A stretch of 64,000 nucleotides of DNA from Bradyrhizobium sp. 170 (GCF_023101085.1 NZ_CP064703.1:5952001-6016000), one strand, 5' to 3'. Shown: positions 35,501 to 43,975, counted from the stretch's first letter. The notes: generated by a model from the sequence alone, not told the origin. Numbers and translations: made by a program.

Positions 35501-37746
35501 GCCAGCTTTTTTGCCTGGGCTTGGGATTCGGCATGAAGCGCTTCTAGCTCGGCCAACGCGCAGTCTTCGATCCCGAGGGTTTCTGCCCTTTTCGCGAGCT
35601 CTCGAACCGTGCCCAACTGGGAGAACAATTTCCCGCGTTCGCATATTTCGTCGGCAGATGCTTCGAACTGGAGCGCCGACATCGTAGATTCCGCCCAGTG
35701 CGAAAGCGCGTCCACGCAGGCGGGTTCGAGCGTCAACGGCAGCAACGCGGAATCAATCGCCATCTCGAGTGGCGGCAGCGAGCGAACGAGCTGGCAGGCT
35801 CGGCTCGCGGTCTCGAGGCCCTCGATACCCTCCCATTGCGTCGCGGCGCGAAGGACCCGGACTCCCTGCAACAGCCTGTCGAGCGCGGCCGACCACTCGT
35901 TGACCGCGTTGATGGCACTCGCGCGGTCAAAACGAGTGATGTTCAGGTTGCCCACGCCGCGCCAGGGTTGCCGGGCAGGGTCGGCGAAGGCGCCCATGGC
36001 AGCCGCCTGATCGTCCAATGCCTTTCCTGCGCTCATGAGTTCGCGCAGCCTGAATCGGTCGATGGAAATGGAGTCGGGAAAACGAAACTCGAGTGCGGCC
36101 GGCGGCACTCCGTTTGGTAGGTTGGTGCGGCTGGCATCGCCCCAGAGAATGTCGTGCGTCGTGAGACCTGTGCCGCCTGCGGGGGCGTTCATTACGCCGG
36201 CATAATCGGTTAGCCGCTGTCGGGCTTCCTGTAGCGCGGTTCGTGCCCGTTCGCTTTCTTCAGCGTTTGAGCGGATGCGGCCTGCATCCATGCGCTCCTT
36301 TAGGGCCTTTAGTACCTGCGCCTTCGACGCCTTGGCGGAATGAACTTCGAGGCAGAACAGGCCGAGCCCCATGTGGTCGAGCCTATCCTTCACGACCCCG
36401 AGAGCCGCCATTTTCTCGGATACGAACAGGATCGATTTTCCCTGCCACATCGCGTTGGCAATGATGTTGGTGATGGTCTGCGACTTTCCCGTGCCGGGCG
36501 GACCTTGAATCACGAGGCTGGTCCCGCCGGCGACATCGATGACGGAACTAACCTGGGAGGCGTCGGCGTCTGTAACGAGCACCGGCGCTTGCGGTTCGAT
36601 ATCGGGATGATCGATGTCGTGCACGGCCGCCAGCGTATTCAGTTCACCGACCGGGGCGTCGCCATAAATTTGTTGAAGCAACCCATGTCGATCTGGACGT
36701 GCGGCAGCGGGCCAACGCTCCGGATCGAGATCGGTCCACATCGCCTGCCGTGAAAACGAGAAAATCCCTATCGTGACCCACCGCCGTACGCGCCAGCGCG
36801 GGCGGTTGCGCAACGCCGCGGCGACGGTTGCGAGGTAGTGTTCCGCGCCTTGTTCCGGATCATATTCGGGCAACTCGATTCCGTGCTGCCGAAGCTTCTC
36901 GCGCAGGGCTACGTTTGTCGTCTCGTCGTCATCCCGGCCTGCGATCGAGAAGACGTACTCGCCTGCGGAGACGCGCTTCTCCATGTTGATGGGCAACAAT
37001 AACAGGGGTGCGTAGGCCGCCGTCGGCCCATCGTCGGTTTCGTACCATTCCAAAAAGCCGACTGCGCATGACAGCGCACTGACCCCTGCGTCTTCCTGGA
37101 GCGTGCGCGCGGCCGCATGGATCGCAGCGAGCTTTGGTTCAAGGCGATCTGGAAAAAACAGCGTTTGAAGCTTCGGGTGGCCCAAGGCGGCATCCCCGCC
37201 GACTACGCCGTCCTTGAGATCATAGGAGGGATCGATGCCTAATTCCTGAGCGCGGACCTTGGGATCCGTCGCAGCTCGCCATTCCGGCATGCCGAGTTGT
37301 AATCGCACGCGATCTCGCAGCGAACGCTCGGCAGCTTTGTCTTTGCTCCGACGCCGACTGCCCGCAGCACGTTTGGCGTCCTCCGCCGCAAGCCACTCGA
37401 GATCGACGGCCTTTGCCTCCCTCAACGCTACTCGAAAGACATCGGTGTCCTCGTCGCGAGGTATGGTCTCGACCGGCGGTAACGGCACGAGATCGATGCT
37501 CTTCTCGGAGGCGAGGCATTCCACGACTGCACTTGGCAATTGATGCACAACACGAACATGGCGGCTGGATGATTCCGAATGGCGGTAGTTCAACATGCCA
37601 TTTCGAAGACTCAGGTCAATGAGCTTTTCGCGAGCCTTTTGAATGCCGTGCCGTACCATCTCGACGATGGCACCGTTGTCGTCGGCAATACCGATTTCCG
37701 GCGCCCCCCCCCCCGCGCCCGGCTGTGTGAAAGGCATATGCGACAC
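32521..37746 (-). CDS. DUF4011-type SF1 helicase with C-terminal Vsr-like endonuclease
   Basis: 1,741 residues. KAREKLIDLSLRNGMLNYR (about 37-55) is the DUF4011 start. The helicase has VIQGPPGTGKSQTITNI (Walker A, about 415), LLIIDEASQMRPEDA (about 1330), VVVGDPEQLPP, and LNVLFTRAKRKLAL. A long helical region lies between motifs. The last about 130 residues (FERWFLSRLKSAGY, YIIGLECDGATYHSSKFARD, WRIHRVWSTDWYRDP) match the Vsr/MTES_1575-type nuclease. Such helicase-nuclease fusions are single-gene defence candidates. Starts at 37746 (GTG), 37737 or 37659 are possible; the first two lie upstream of a C11 run. Confidence 0.8.
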   Translation of the reverse strand: MSHMPFTQPGAGGGAPEIGIADDNGAIVEMVRHGIQKAREKLIDLSLRNGMLNYRHSESSSRHVRVVHQLPSAVVECLASEKSIDLVPLPPVETIPRDEDTDVFRVALREAKAVDLEWLAAEDAKRAAGSRRRSKDKAAERSLRDRVRLQLGMPEWRAATDPKVRAQELGIDPSYDLKDGVVGGDAALGHPKLQTLFFPDRLEPKLAAIHAAARTLQEDAGVSALSCAVGFLEWYETDDGPTAAYAPLLLLPINMEKRVSAGEYVFSIAGRDDDETTNVALREKLRQHGIELPEYDPEQGAEHYLATVAAALRNRPRWRVRRWVTIGIFSFSRQAMWTDLDPERWPAAARPDRHGLLQQIYGDAPVGELNTLAAVHDIDHPDIEPQAPVLVTDADASQVSSVIDVAGGTSLVIQGPPGTGKSQTITNIIANAMWQGKSILFVSEKMAALGVVKDRLDHMGLGLFCLEVHSAKASKAQVLKALKERMDAGRIRSNAEESERARTALQEARQRLTDYAGVMNAPAGGTGLTTHDILWGDASRTNLPNGVPPAALEFRFPDSISIDRFRLRELMSAGKALDDQAAAMGAFADPARQPWRGVGNLNITRFDRASAINAVNEWSAALDRLLQGVRVLRAATQWEGIEGLETASRACQLVRSLPPLEMAIDSALLPLTLEPACVDALSHWAESTMSALQFEASADEICERGKLFSQLGTVRELAKRAETLGIEDCALAELEALHAESQAQAKKLAGAAGLMRQVLSVTERDAGADLDLRAEALAASFLRNVQSFPHDKAHLRTARLAEDGVLEEIRVAHEYALEASNAASEADFGETPTAAFAASLPSPREMRAAAAVIKSTSLVGKLFSSEWRRAKATWRLVFPGDEISASSAARLVSAAKWKEGLQSLEECQNAKDAIARNWRGTSTPFADITAVAEWMRAVQKVTPLPVAGARALRRLLFEGASEDIQALAEAASSAEAMDLIGIFGACYAKQSSVSQEARHEFERVNELGALLEQANASGLKPGIALGRLSEAAASLNRALECRAALPTHGAAAQAIGPIPTENEAARARSIRATLDRANEIADAGLPATVVTWLLHPDHASRGEQLGQMASVIECAIEAEGAARAQADGLLHIDPASWSGGAFITVPIERLVDKAQRAVEAPDDLEKQITLLATEDDARRLGLDGLISAWSKEALRYQGVGWTVEAAFYRSTAAQLMRELPALSRHTGSTHEQVRKRFQELDKEILQLNRRLVAAKLFARPVPAGQRAQSTRDYTDSQMLDHQTSLQKPRIALRRLFGNAGAAIRAYKPCIMMSPMSVAQYLEPGKHKFDLLIIDEASQMRPEDALGALIRCAQAVVVGDPEQLPPSDFFVAAESRDDEEIEDSPEESILELGRRCWRPMRMLGVHYRSRHQSLIAYSNREFYDDRLLVYPSPVLDDPDFGVTCQRVADGGYEAGQGRNPVEARAIVAEAARLMRSRIDRSIGIVAVNKAQSELIETLMDEVAASDPEIQAYRQHWEGTLESFFVKNLENVQGDERDIILVSTVYGKTAEGIFHQNFGPINKAYGHRRLNVLFTRAKRKLALFTSLDPSQILPDGKQRGVRVLKEFLEYAGSGTIQHGRQTGQEPDSDFERWFLSRLKSAGYIAHPQVGVAQYRIDVGVVHPEKPGSYIIGLECDGATYHSSKFARDRDRLRQSVLEELNWRIHRVWSTDWYRDPEREFNRLVQKIESLRGNADAERSRATR
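37704..37714. repeat. 11-nt C homopolymer in the 5' end of the helicase-nuclease gene
   Basis: Eleven consecutive C (G on the coding strand) encode part of GAGGGAP at codons 10-16. A run this long is prone to slipped-strand change, which would switch the reading frame if translation starts upstream. An in-frame ATG downstream (37659) would escape it. Confidence 0.7.
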
Positions 37747-38486
37747 GACCCAAGCGTGCGCCTGCGCTCCCCGAGCGCAAGGTCATCGGACTGGCACGCT
37801 ACGAGATCGATCGACATTCCGCACGCAGAAAGTGCACCGCCCCGACTCGCGGCGCCGTCGGTGAACGTTCAAACCGACGGCAAAGGGAGACGCCGACTGA
37901 ACTTTCGAAACCAAGCTCCGCCATCCTACGGTCGGAGCGGAGGCAGGAGGCTTCCTTGGAGCGACCTCGGTGATCGAGTTCCAAGGGTCTTCCACGCGGT
38001 CGCCCTTCGGAGGGATTCGCGCCCCCGGTACGTTCCTCAGAACTATCAAACAACTATTGGTGTTGGTATTCCTGCTGGTAGCGCCCATAATTCGCCTGCG
38101 AAAATCACGTCCAGTCAGTTACTTATCTCCAAAATTCAATGGTGGGGCCAGCCGCGTTGGGTCTAGAACCGCCATCGGAAGTGTGAGGCCGTAGACTTGC
38201 AACATCGCCGCGCGGCACCATGCGCGCCGCTAAAGAGCGGATGAGGTATTTTTTCGTGAATTCCGAAGCCTTGGTGACGATCAAGGTGCTCGCGCGCTTC
38301 GCGTGGAGTGCGAAAGGGATTCGAGTTCATTCAAAGATAAAGCTGAGGCGTGTCCTGCTCCCCGGCGTGATCAACACTTGCTGGCGCGAAAAAGACCCGT
38401 TTGACTCGCGCAATAAAGAACCGTTTGAAAAACCGTTTTAATTTGGCCGCTTCAAACGGTGATCTTTAGTAAGTGCTTGATATGAA
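37747..38486. other. Intergenic region left of the tRNA fragments
   Basis: Contains the upstream region of the large helicase gene. Short open frames are present on both strands, but none has family likeness or a clear ribosome site. No gene is supported. Confidence 0.35.
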
Positions 38487-38532
38487 TGGCGCGCCCGAAG
38501 AGATTCGAACTCCTGACCCCCAGATTCGTAGT
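38487..38532 (-). pseudogene. Displaced 3' half of tRNA-Arg(ACG)
   Basis: On the minus strand the sequence runs from ACTACGAATCTGG (anticodon loop with ACG, 3' anticodon stem) through the TTCGAAT loop to an acceptor arm and CCA at 38487. The 5' half is absent: CCAGA of the anticodon stem is replaced by unrelated bases. Tyrosine integrases commonly cross over in the anticodon loop, so this marks an attachment site. Confidence 0.7.
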
Positions 38533-38747
38533 TTAACGGTGAGGCAGCGAAGCCGGCGCAGCAAAAAAGATCGTGAACGGCCACGCGAGCCGTGATCTGA
38601 CGTGAGTTGCGGCGCTCGCCGTCGACCTGCGATCACAATTGAGTCATCGCTCTCCGCCCGCCCTCGCCGATTTTACGCTGCGACTTTCGTCCTGCCGCTT
38701 CCACGGCGCTTCCACGAGCTAAATTTCCAGCCAAATTGGGAGCAGCA

Positions 38748-38783
38748 AAAAGCCCTCGAAAACGGTGCGTTCTCAAGGGCTTG
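38748..38783 (-). terminator. Terminator belonging to the tRNA-fMet fragment
   Basis: Minus strand: AAGCCCTTGAGAA...TTTTCGAGGGCTTTTT, a long stem with T run directly after the tRNA 3' end, probably the native tRNA terminator. Confidence 0.7.
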
Positions 38784-38788
38784 ATGAC

Positions 38789-38833
38789 TGGTTGCGGGGA
38801 TAGGATTTGAACCTATGAACTTCAGGTTATGAG
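38789..38833 (-). pseudogene. Displaced 3' half of initiator tRNA-fMet(CAT)
   Basis: Minus strand: CTCATAACCTGAAG (CAT anticodon loop), then the AGGTTCAAATCCT T-arm and a CCCCGCA acceptor with CCA at 38789. The 5' half is missing. Its own terminator follows, so this end keeps native tRNA-downstream DNA and marks the far end of an integration. Confidence 0.7.
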
Positions 38834-38911
38834 TCAGCAGGTCCAAGAGCCAAGCCGAGCATCCCCCGCCTCTTCGAGTTACCCCTCCGATTTCCGCTCA
38901 AATCTAGCCGA

Positions 38912-39082
38912 ATGCCCGACGGAGAGGTTCTCACTCTTTTCGCCGCAGCCCTTCGTTGTCTTACATACGGTGAAGCAGCTCTAGCAGAGCCAGTGGGTGA
39001 CTATCAGCGCGATGTGACATCGGCACGTATGCGGAAGCTCAGGCTCGCCGCCGCTGATTCCTGGACAATAGGAGGAGCGTAA
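38912..39082 (+). CDS. Small ORF coupled to the next gene
   Basis: 56 residues: MPDGEVLTLFAAALRCLTYG, then EAALAEPVGDYQRDVTSARM and a tail WTIGGA. Its TAA overlaps the next ATG (TAATG), and the next gene's ribosome site (GGAGGAG) lies in its end. The start lacks a good ribosome site. Unknown function. Confidence 0.4.
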   Translation: MPDGEVLTLFAAALRCLTYGEAALAEPVGDYQRDVTSARMRKLRLAAADSWTIGGA

Positions 39083-39303
39083 TGCCGCGGCGTCCGGCCA
39101 AGGTCACACAAGCAGATATTGCCCGCGCGATCCGCGCCGCCAAGGAAGCTGGCGCGAGCGCGATTACGGTCGATGCAGAGGGTGTTATTCGAATTACGCT
39201 GACGGTAGACGCCATGCCGATCAAAGCCATAAATGGTCGCGAAGAAATATGGACCCCATCAGAGGCGTTGCAGCGATACCTAAAAAGCACCGAAAGCGGG
39301 TGA
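39082..39303 (+). CDS. Small protein accompanying the integrase
   Basis: 73 residues: MPRRPAKVTQADIARAIRAA, then KEAGASAITVDAEGVIRITL and a short tail. AGGAGG precedes the ATG. Small proteins of this kind are often found directly before Bradyrhizobium island integrases (recall). It could be a directionality factor, but no proof is visible. Confidence 0.65.
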   Translation: MPRRPAKVTQADIARAIRAAKEAGASAITVDAEGVIRITLTVDAMPIKAINGREEIWTPSEALQRYLKSTESG

Positions 39304-39375
39304 AACGCACCTTATGCAATTGATGCGGAGTCACCGCGTCGTTAGACTCCAAGCATTGGTCTCCGGAGAAAGCCA

Positions 39376-40884
39376 ATGCTTGAGCCAGAAAAACGCGATC
39401 CCCGCGCACCCGGGGATACGCGAATGTATCTCTACTTCGACTATTCCTCGCTGGGCGCGCTGCGCTGGTACGTGAAGGTGAGCCGCAAGGGTCGCCGGAT
39501 CGGCATAAGAGAGGAATACGGGACCAAATCGTTCGACGCCGCATATGACGCGGCGGTCACGGCGCTGGGAGGAGTCATGCGTAAGCGCCGTAGCGCGCCC
39601 GATCCATTGGTGCAGCCCGAACGCCGCTATGTGCAGGCCGATCGCTCGCAGCGTGGACAGACGCGCTATTATGTTCAGCTCCGCAACGGACTACCGAAGA
39701 TCAGGATCAATGCCGAGCTCGGCACAAAAGACTTCGATGAAGAGTGCGATGCAGCCATCGCCTCGCAGATCGCGCTCTACGGCGACGCGTCCGATTACAT
39801 CAACGCACAAAAGCAGCGCAACGAACCACGCGGCGAACTTCCCAGTGAGCCTCCGACGCCTCATACGCTGCGCTGGTATTGGACCCTTTACAAACAGAGC
39901 GACCACTGGCTGGGCGATCTCAGCGTCGGCCACGAAGGGCTTTCGGAATCGACCCGGCTACAACGCACCGGACTGATCGAGAGCCTGCTGCCCGAAAATG
40001 GCGAGAAGCCGTTCGCAGTGTTAACACGCAAAGTCATCAAGGCGGAAATGAAGGCGCGCACTCCGTCGCAGGCAGGCAACCTACTGTCGGCTTTGCGTGG
40101 CATGATCCGCTGGATGATCGACGAAGGCCATCTCGATGAGGACGATGACCCAACGATCGGGTTGAAATCCGGCAAGGCCAAGGCGAGCCGTGAGACCGGT
40201 GGCTTTCTGCCCTGGACCGAGGACGACATGGCGCTCTATCGCGCGAAGTGGCCCCTTGGCACCGAAGCCCGGCTGATGTTCGACATCCTGCATTACACCT
40301 TCTTGCGACTGGGCGACGCCCATCGTTTCGGGCCGCCTCATCTGCGGCAAATCGTGCGCAAGATGGCGGTGCAGATCGCGACCGAAAAGAGCCGCGGCAA
40401 CACCACTGTCACCGTGCCGGTGCATCCGGCATTTGCAGAAAGCCTGCGGGCGGCGCGCGCGGCTGGCATCATCGGTGCAGAGGTCTTCACCGGCAAGACG
40501 TTGAAGGGCCGCGTGCTACCGATGAACAAGAAGGCATGGGCAATGAAGTTCAAGAAGTACGCGGTGCTTGCCGGCGTCAACGAGCCGAAGAAGAGCTGCC
40601 ATGGCGTGCGCAAGGCCCGCGCTGAAGTCGCCGCCTATGCCGACTGCACCGAGAGCCAGATGATGGCGATGTTCGGCTGGACCGATCCGAAGATGCCGGC
40701 GCATTACATCGCCCAGGCGAATCGAGAAAAGCTCGGCATGACCGGCATGGACAAGATCATCGCGTTCGATCAGAGCCAGTCGCTCGACGATTTTATGCCG
40801 CTGCCCGATGGGAACAGCGCGAGAACGCCCGATGCGAACAAAGTAGTAACATTGCGTAGTAACTTTGGAAAAAAGACGCTGTGA
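39376..40884 (+). CDS. Tyrosine site-specific integrase
   Basis: 502 residues; CCGGAG before ATG 39376. The N-terminal two repeats (YFDYSSLGALRWYVKVSRKG, YYVQLRNGLPKIRINAELGT) are arm-binding-like. The catalytic part shows FLRLGDAHRF (Arg about 311), HGVRKARAEVAAYA (His about 408, Arg about 411), and a Tyr about 442 (MPAHYIAQANREKLG). It ends 24 bases from tRNA-Leu(GAG), the usual layout for an integrase using that tRNA as attachment site. Confidence 0.88.
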   Translation: MLEPEKRDPRAPGDTRMYLYFDYSSLGALRWYVKVSRKGRRIGIREEYGTKSFDAAYDAAVTALGGVMRKRRSAPDPLVQPERRYVQADRSQRGQTRYYVQLRNGLPKIRINAELGTKDFDEECDAAIASQIALYGDASDYINAQKQRNEPRGELPSEPPTPHTLRWYWTLYKQSDHWLGDLSVGHEGLSESTRLQRTGLIESLLPENGEKPFAVLTRKVIKAEMKARTPSQAGNLLSALRGMIRWMIDEGHLDEDDDPTIGLKSGKAKASRETGGFLPWTEDDMALYRAKWPLGTEARLMFDILHYTFLRLGDAHRFGPPHLRQIVRKMAVQIATEKSRGNTTVTVPVHPAFAESLRAARAAGIIGAEVFTGKTLKGRVLPMNKKAWAMKFKKYAVLAGVNEPKKSCHGVRKARAEVAAYADCTESQMMAMFGWTDPKMPAHYIAQANREKLGMTGMDKIIAFDQSQSLDDFMPLPDGNSARTPDANKVVTLRSNFGKKTL

Positions 40885-40907
40885 ATTCAAACAGTTAGGC
40901 GTGGGTA

Positions 40908-40992
40908 TGGTGCGCTCGGAGGGACTCGAACCCCCACGATTTTACTCACTGCCACCTCAAGGCAGCGCGTCTACCAATTCCGCCACGAGCGC
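40908..40992 (-). tRNA. tRNA-Leu(GAG)
   Basis: Complete cloverleaf with a long variable arm: acceptor GCGCTCG/CGAGCGC, anticodon stem CTGCC/GGCAG enclosing TTGAGGT (anticodon GAG), T-arm GGGGG-TTCGAGT-CCCTC, CCA encoded. The 3' end faces the integrase. Confidence 0.93.
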
Positions 40993-41089
40993 TTGGGATA
41001 CCGGCTGGAAGGACTAGCGTCCGCCGGATCAACGGCGCCGATGTAACAAATCAGGGATGGGGGGACAAGGAAGTTTTGCGCTCCGATAA

Positions 41090-41374
41090 CTACCTGACAT
41101 CAGGGGATTTCGGCAGCATTTGCTTGACTTCGACCGCGATGCGGTTGCGATCCACCAGTACCACGCCGGAAGCCACCGGAAGGTTGTTGGCGAGGATCTT
41201 GACCTCGTCCGCCTCGGTGGCGTCCAGTTCGATGATGGCGCCGCGGGAAAGCCGCATCACCTGGTGGATGGGCATGGTCGTGGTGCCGAGCACCACCATG
41301 AGATCGACGCTGACTTTATCGAGGGTGGCCACTTCGAAACCGCCAAAAGGGGGACTAAATTGGTGTAGTTCCAC
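41090..41374 (-). CDS. fliN: Flagellar motor switch protein FliN-type
   Basis: 94 residues from GTG 41374, consisting of the FliN/SpoA surface-presentation domain alone: VATLDKVSVDLMVVLGTTTM, LSRGAIIELDATEADEVKIL, VDRNRIAVEV. FliN forms the C-ring of the flagellar motor switch with FliM and FliG. Short single-domain FliN proteins are normal. It is divergent from lipB, with only 22 bases between them. This is ordinary chromosome, so the island ends between here and the tRNA. Confidence 0.85.
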   Translation of the reverse strand: MELHQFSPPFGGFEVATLDKVSVDLMVVLGTTTMPIHQVMRLSRGAIIELDATEADEVKILANNLPVASGVVLVDRNRIAVEVKQMLPKSPDVR

Positions 41375-41396
41375 CTGACCACGTTATGGTTAGCCA

Positions 41397-42143
41397 ATGG
41401 TTAATGACCGCCAAAGCCTTGATTTGACGACGTTCGCGCTAGTCCAGGGCGGCGGCGAGGTCGAATGGCGGATTTCGGCCGGCCCGGTGCCCTACCCTGA
41501 GGCCGTGGCCGAGATGGAATCACGCGCGGCCGGGATCGCCGATCAAACGGCCGCCGAACTGGTCTGGCTGCTGGAGCATCCCCCGCTCTACACCTCGGGC
41601 ACCAGCGGCAAGGAAGGCGACCTGCTCGATCCGCGCTTCCCGCTGTTCACCACCGGCCGCGGCGGACAGCTTACCTATCACGGCCCCGGCCAGCGGGTGG
41701 CCTATGTGATGCTCGACCTCAAGCGCCGCCGGCCGGACGTGCGTGCCTATGTGGCGGGCCTGGAAGAATGGATCATCCGCACGCTCGACACCTTCAACGT
41801 GCGCGGCGAACGCCGCGAGGATCGCGTCGGAGTCTGGGTCAGACGGCCGGACAAGGGCGCTGGCCATGAGGACAAGATCGCCGCGATCGGCGTGCGGCTA
41901 CGGCGCTGGGTGTCGTTCCACGGCATCGCCATCAATGTCGAGCCGGAGCTGGCGCATTTTTCCGCGATCGTGCCCTGCGGCGTCATCGATCCGCGTTACG
42001 GCGTCACCTCGCTGGTGGATCTCGGCCTGCCCGTGACGATGGAAGACGTCGACATCGCGCTCCGGCGGGCATTTGAAGAAGTGTTCGGTGCCACCAGCGC
42101 GCCTGCCGGAAGCGACGGCCTGAGACGTCCCCCGCCCAGCTGA
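41397..42143 (+). CDS. lipB: Lipoyl(octanoyl) transferase
   Basis: 248 residues. [37 protein letters not shown], the Lys K160 ([20 protein letters not shown]) and the nucleophile Cys C194 ([10 protein letters not shown]) are all present. LipB moves octanoyl groups from acyl carrier protein to lipoyl domains of 2-oxoacid dehydrogenases and the glycine cleavage system. Full length. Confidence 0.95.
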   Translation: MVNDRQSLDLTTFALVQGGGEVEWRISAGPVPYPEAVAEMESRAAGIADQTAAELVWLLEHPPLYTSGTSGKEGDLLDPRFPLFTTGRGGQLTYHGPGQRVAYVMLDLKRRRPDVRAYVAGLEEWIIRTLDTFNVRGERREDRVGVWVRRPDKGAGHEDKIAAIGVRLRRWVSFHGIAINVEPELAHFSAIVPCGVIDPRYGVTSLVDLGLPVTMEDVDIALRRAFEEVFGATSAPAGSDGLRRPPPS

Positions 42144-42206
42144 GGGGCTTCCACTCCCGCGAGCGGAGCCACATATCCAGAATCAGCGGTGACAGAGGAG
42201 GTCGCG

Positions 42207-42506
42207 ATGACGACGCACAGACTTCCCTTCGAGAACCGGTGGACCAACAACGCGAACGCGCTGCAATGGAATTGTGAACTTGACCATCTGGGCGTGGCGA
42301 ACGTACGGGCCTTGTTTGTGGATCACGAAACGCGGCATCCTAACCGGCGCAATGTTGTACAGGACGTTCCGGCCGGCTTTGTCCGTGACTGGCTGGCGTT
42401 CCAGGATCGGCGCGCGGCGCGACAACAATTGCTTTGGCGCGCGACCGTAATTGCGCTCACCCTTGTCGCAGCCACTGCGGCAGTACTGGGCGTGCTAAGG
42501 ACGTGA
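42207..42506 (+). CDS. Small protein with C-terminal membrane anchor
   Basis: 99 residues from ATG 42207 (GAGGAGG 6 bases upstream). The soluble part starts MTTHRLPFENRWTNNANALQ; residues about 75-97 form one membrane helix (ATVIALTLVAATAAVLGVL). No family recognised. It lies between lipB and the convergent LysR gene. Confidence 0.6.
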   Translation: MTTHRLPFENRWTNNANALQWNCELDHLGVANVRALFVDHETRHPNRRNVVQDVPAGFVRDWLAFQDRRAARQQLLWRATVIALTLVAATAAVLGVLRT

Positions 42507-42524
42507 CACACGCCCCACCGACGT

Positions 42525-43418
42525 TCACGCCGCAGCCTTGAGGAAATCAACGAAAGCGCGAACCCGCGGGATGTTCTGTCGCCCGGGCAAAATCAGCGCC
42601 GTGATCGGTTGCGGGTCGGGATCGTGGCAGTGCGACAGCACCGGCACCAGCCGGCCATCCTTCAAGGCCACCTCCCCCAGAAAGTCGCCGAAGCGCACAA
42701 GACCCGCGCCCGCCAGCGCGAGGTCGAGCAGGAAGTCGGCGCTGTCGGAGCGGATCGATCCCTTCACCGGCATCATGACCCGCTTGCCTTGCTCGAACAT
42801 CGGCCATTGCGCGAGGCGCGCGAAGCCGCTGAGTTGCAGGCAATTGTGGCGCGCAAGATCGGCGGCTTGCGCAGGCACGCCATGGCGCTCCAGATATCGC
42901 GGGCTGCCGGCGATGATGCGCCTGACCTCGCCGAGGCGAACCGCGATCAGCTCGCTATCCCCGAGCGGCCCTACCCTGATCGTGACGTCGACCTGGTCGG
43001 CGATCGGATCGATGCGGTGATCGCTCACCGAAAGATCGACGGTGATTTCCGGAAACTGATCCGTGAATGGCGGCAGCAGCCGCGCGAGCCGGTGTCTTGC
43101 GAACGCGGTGCCGCTGTTGATCCGCAGATGCCCGCGCGGCCGTCCATGGACGGAAGCAACATCGGCTTCGGCGGCCTCGACCGCAGCCAGGATGCTCCTT
43201 GCATGAACGAGGAACGTTTCGCCCTCCTGCGTCAGCACCAGCCGCCGCGTCGTCCGATGCAGAAGTTTCGCGCCGATGCGGCGCTCCAGTCTGGTCACGA
43301 TGCGGGAGACGCCCGAGGCTGTCAGCTCGATCTCAGCGCCTACGGCCGCAAAACTCCCCAAATCAACCGTCCGGACAAAGACCGCGAGGTCCGACATTGG
43401 GTGCATCAGCATATTCAT
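42525..43418 (-). CDS. LysR family regulator of the adjacent tautomerase
   Basis: 297 residues from ATG 43418 (nearby ATGs at 43397 and 43406 are also possible). The winged helix is VFVRTVDLGSFAAVGAEIEL then TASGVSRIVTRLERRIGAKL, and a type-2 periplasmic-binding-like effector domain follows (GHLRINSGTAFARHRLARLL). It is divergent from the tautomerase gene at 43511, the usual layout for LysR control of a neighbour. Confidence 0.88.
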   Translation of the reverse strand: MNMLMHPMSDLAVFVRTVDLGSFAAVGAEIELTASGVSRIVTRLERRIGAKLLHRTTRRLVLTQEGETFLVHARSILAAVEAAEADVASVHGRPRGHLRINSGTAFARHRLARLLPPFTDQFPEITVDLSVSDHRIDPIADQVDVTIRVGPLGDSELIAVRLGEVRRIIAGSPRYLERHGVPAQAADLARHNCLQLSGFARLAQWPMFEQGKRVMMPVKGSIRSDSADFLLDLALAGAGLVRFGDFLGEVALKDGRLVPVLSHCHDPDPQPITALILPGRQNIPRVRAFVDFLKAAA

Positions 43419-43510
43419 GACTTTTTGGTATGAGTTCTTCTCAGAAGCGGTATTTATCTCCATTCTTAGCATGAATAGGACGGAGGTCCCAGAAAACCGG
43501 AGACCTCGCC

Positions 43511-43924
43511 ATGCCTCTCGCCCGCCTATCCGTTCCGGCCCATCTGGCGCCGGCCAGAATTCGCGCCCTTGCCGACGCCGTGCATGAGGGTCTTGTCGAG
43601 ACGTGTGGCGTTCCGCCCAAGGACCGGTTTCAGCTCGTTTCGGCCTATGCGCCGGAGATGATGTTCATCGACCCGACCTTCCCTGACGTGGCGCGTACGC
43701 CGGACGCGTCGATCATCGAGATTCTGTTTCTCGAGGGGCGCACGATCGATCAGAAGCAAAACTTGTTTCGGCGGATCGCCGATCGGGCCGTCCGCGCCGG
43801 ATTTTCCGGAGACGACGTCATGATCGTACTCACCGAAAATGCGCCGGTGGACTGGTCGCTCGGGCGCGGCCTTGCCTTCGGCGACTATCATGCGCCGGTG
43901 GCCGCCAACCCTGCATCTCGCTGA
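43511..43924 (+). CDS. Tautomerase family protein
   Basis: 137 residues, starting MPLARLSVPAHLAP; Pro2 would be the N-terminal catalytic base after Met removal. The second half (DASIIEILFLEGRTIDQKQN, DDVMIVLTENAPVDWSLGRG) has the tautomerase superfamily beta-alpha-beta pattern. Substrate unknown. Divergent LysR gene 92 bases away. Confidence 0.8.
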   Translation: MPLARLSVPAHLAPARIRALADAVHEGLVETCGVPPKDRFQLVSAYAPEMMFIDPTFPDVARTPDASIIEILFLEGRTIDQKQNLFRRIADRAVRAGFSGDDVMIVLTENAPVDWSLGRGLAFGDYHAPVAANPASR

Positions 43925-43934
43925 CGGCAAGTCC

Positions 43935-43961
43935 GCGGACGACGCCGCAAGCGCCGTCCGC
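43935..43961. terminator. Hairpin between convergent tautomerase genes
   Basis: GCGGACG/CGTCCGC stem with a 13-base loop, placed between two genes that end toward each other; it may stop transcription both ways although there is no T run. Confidence 0.45.
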
Positions 43962-43975
43962 AAGTCAGGCTATCT

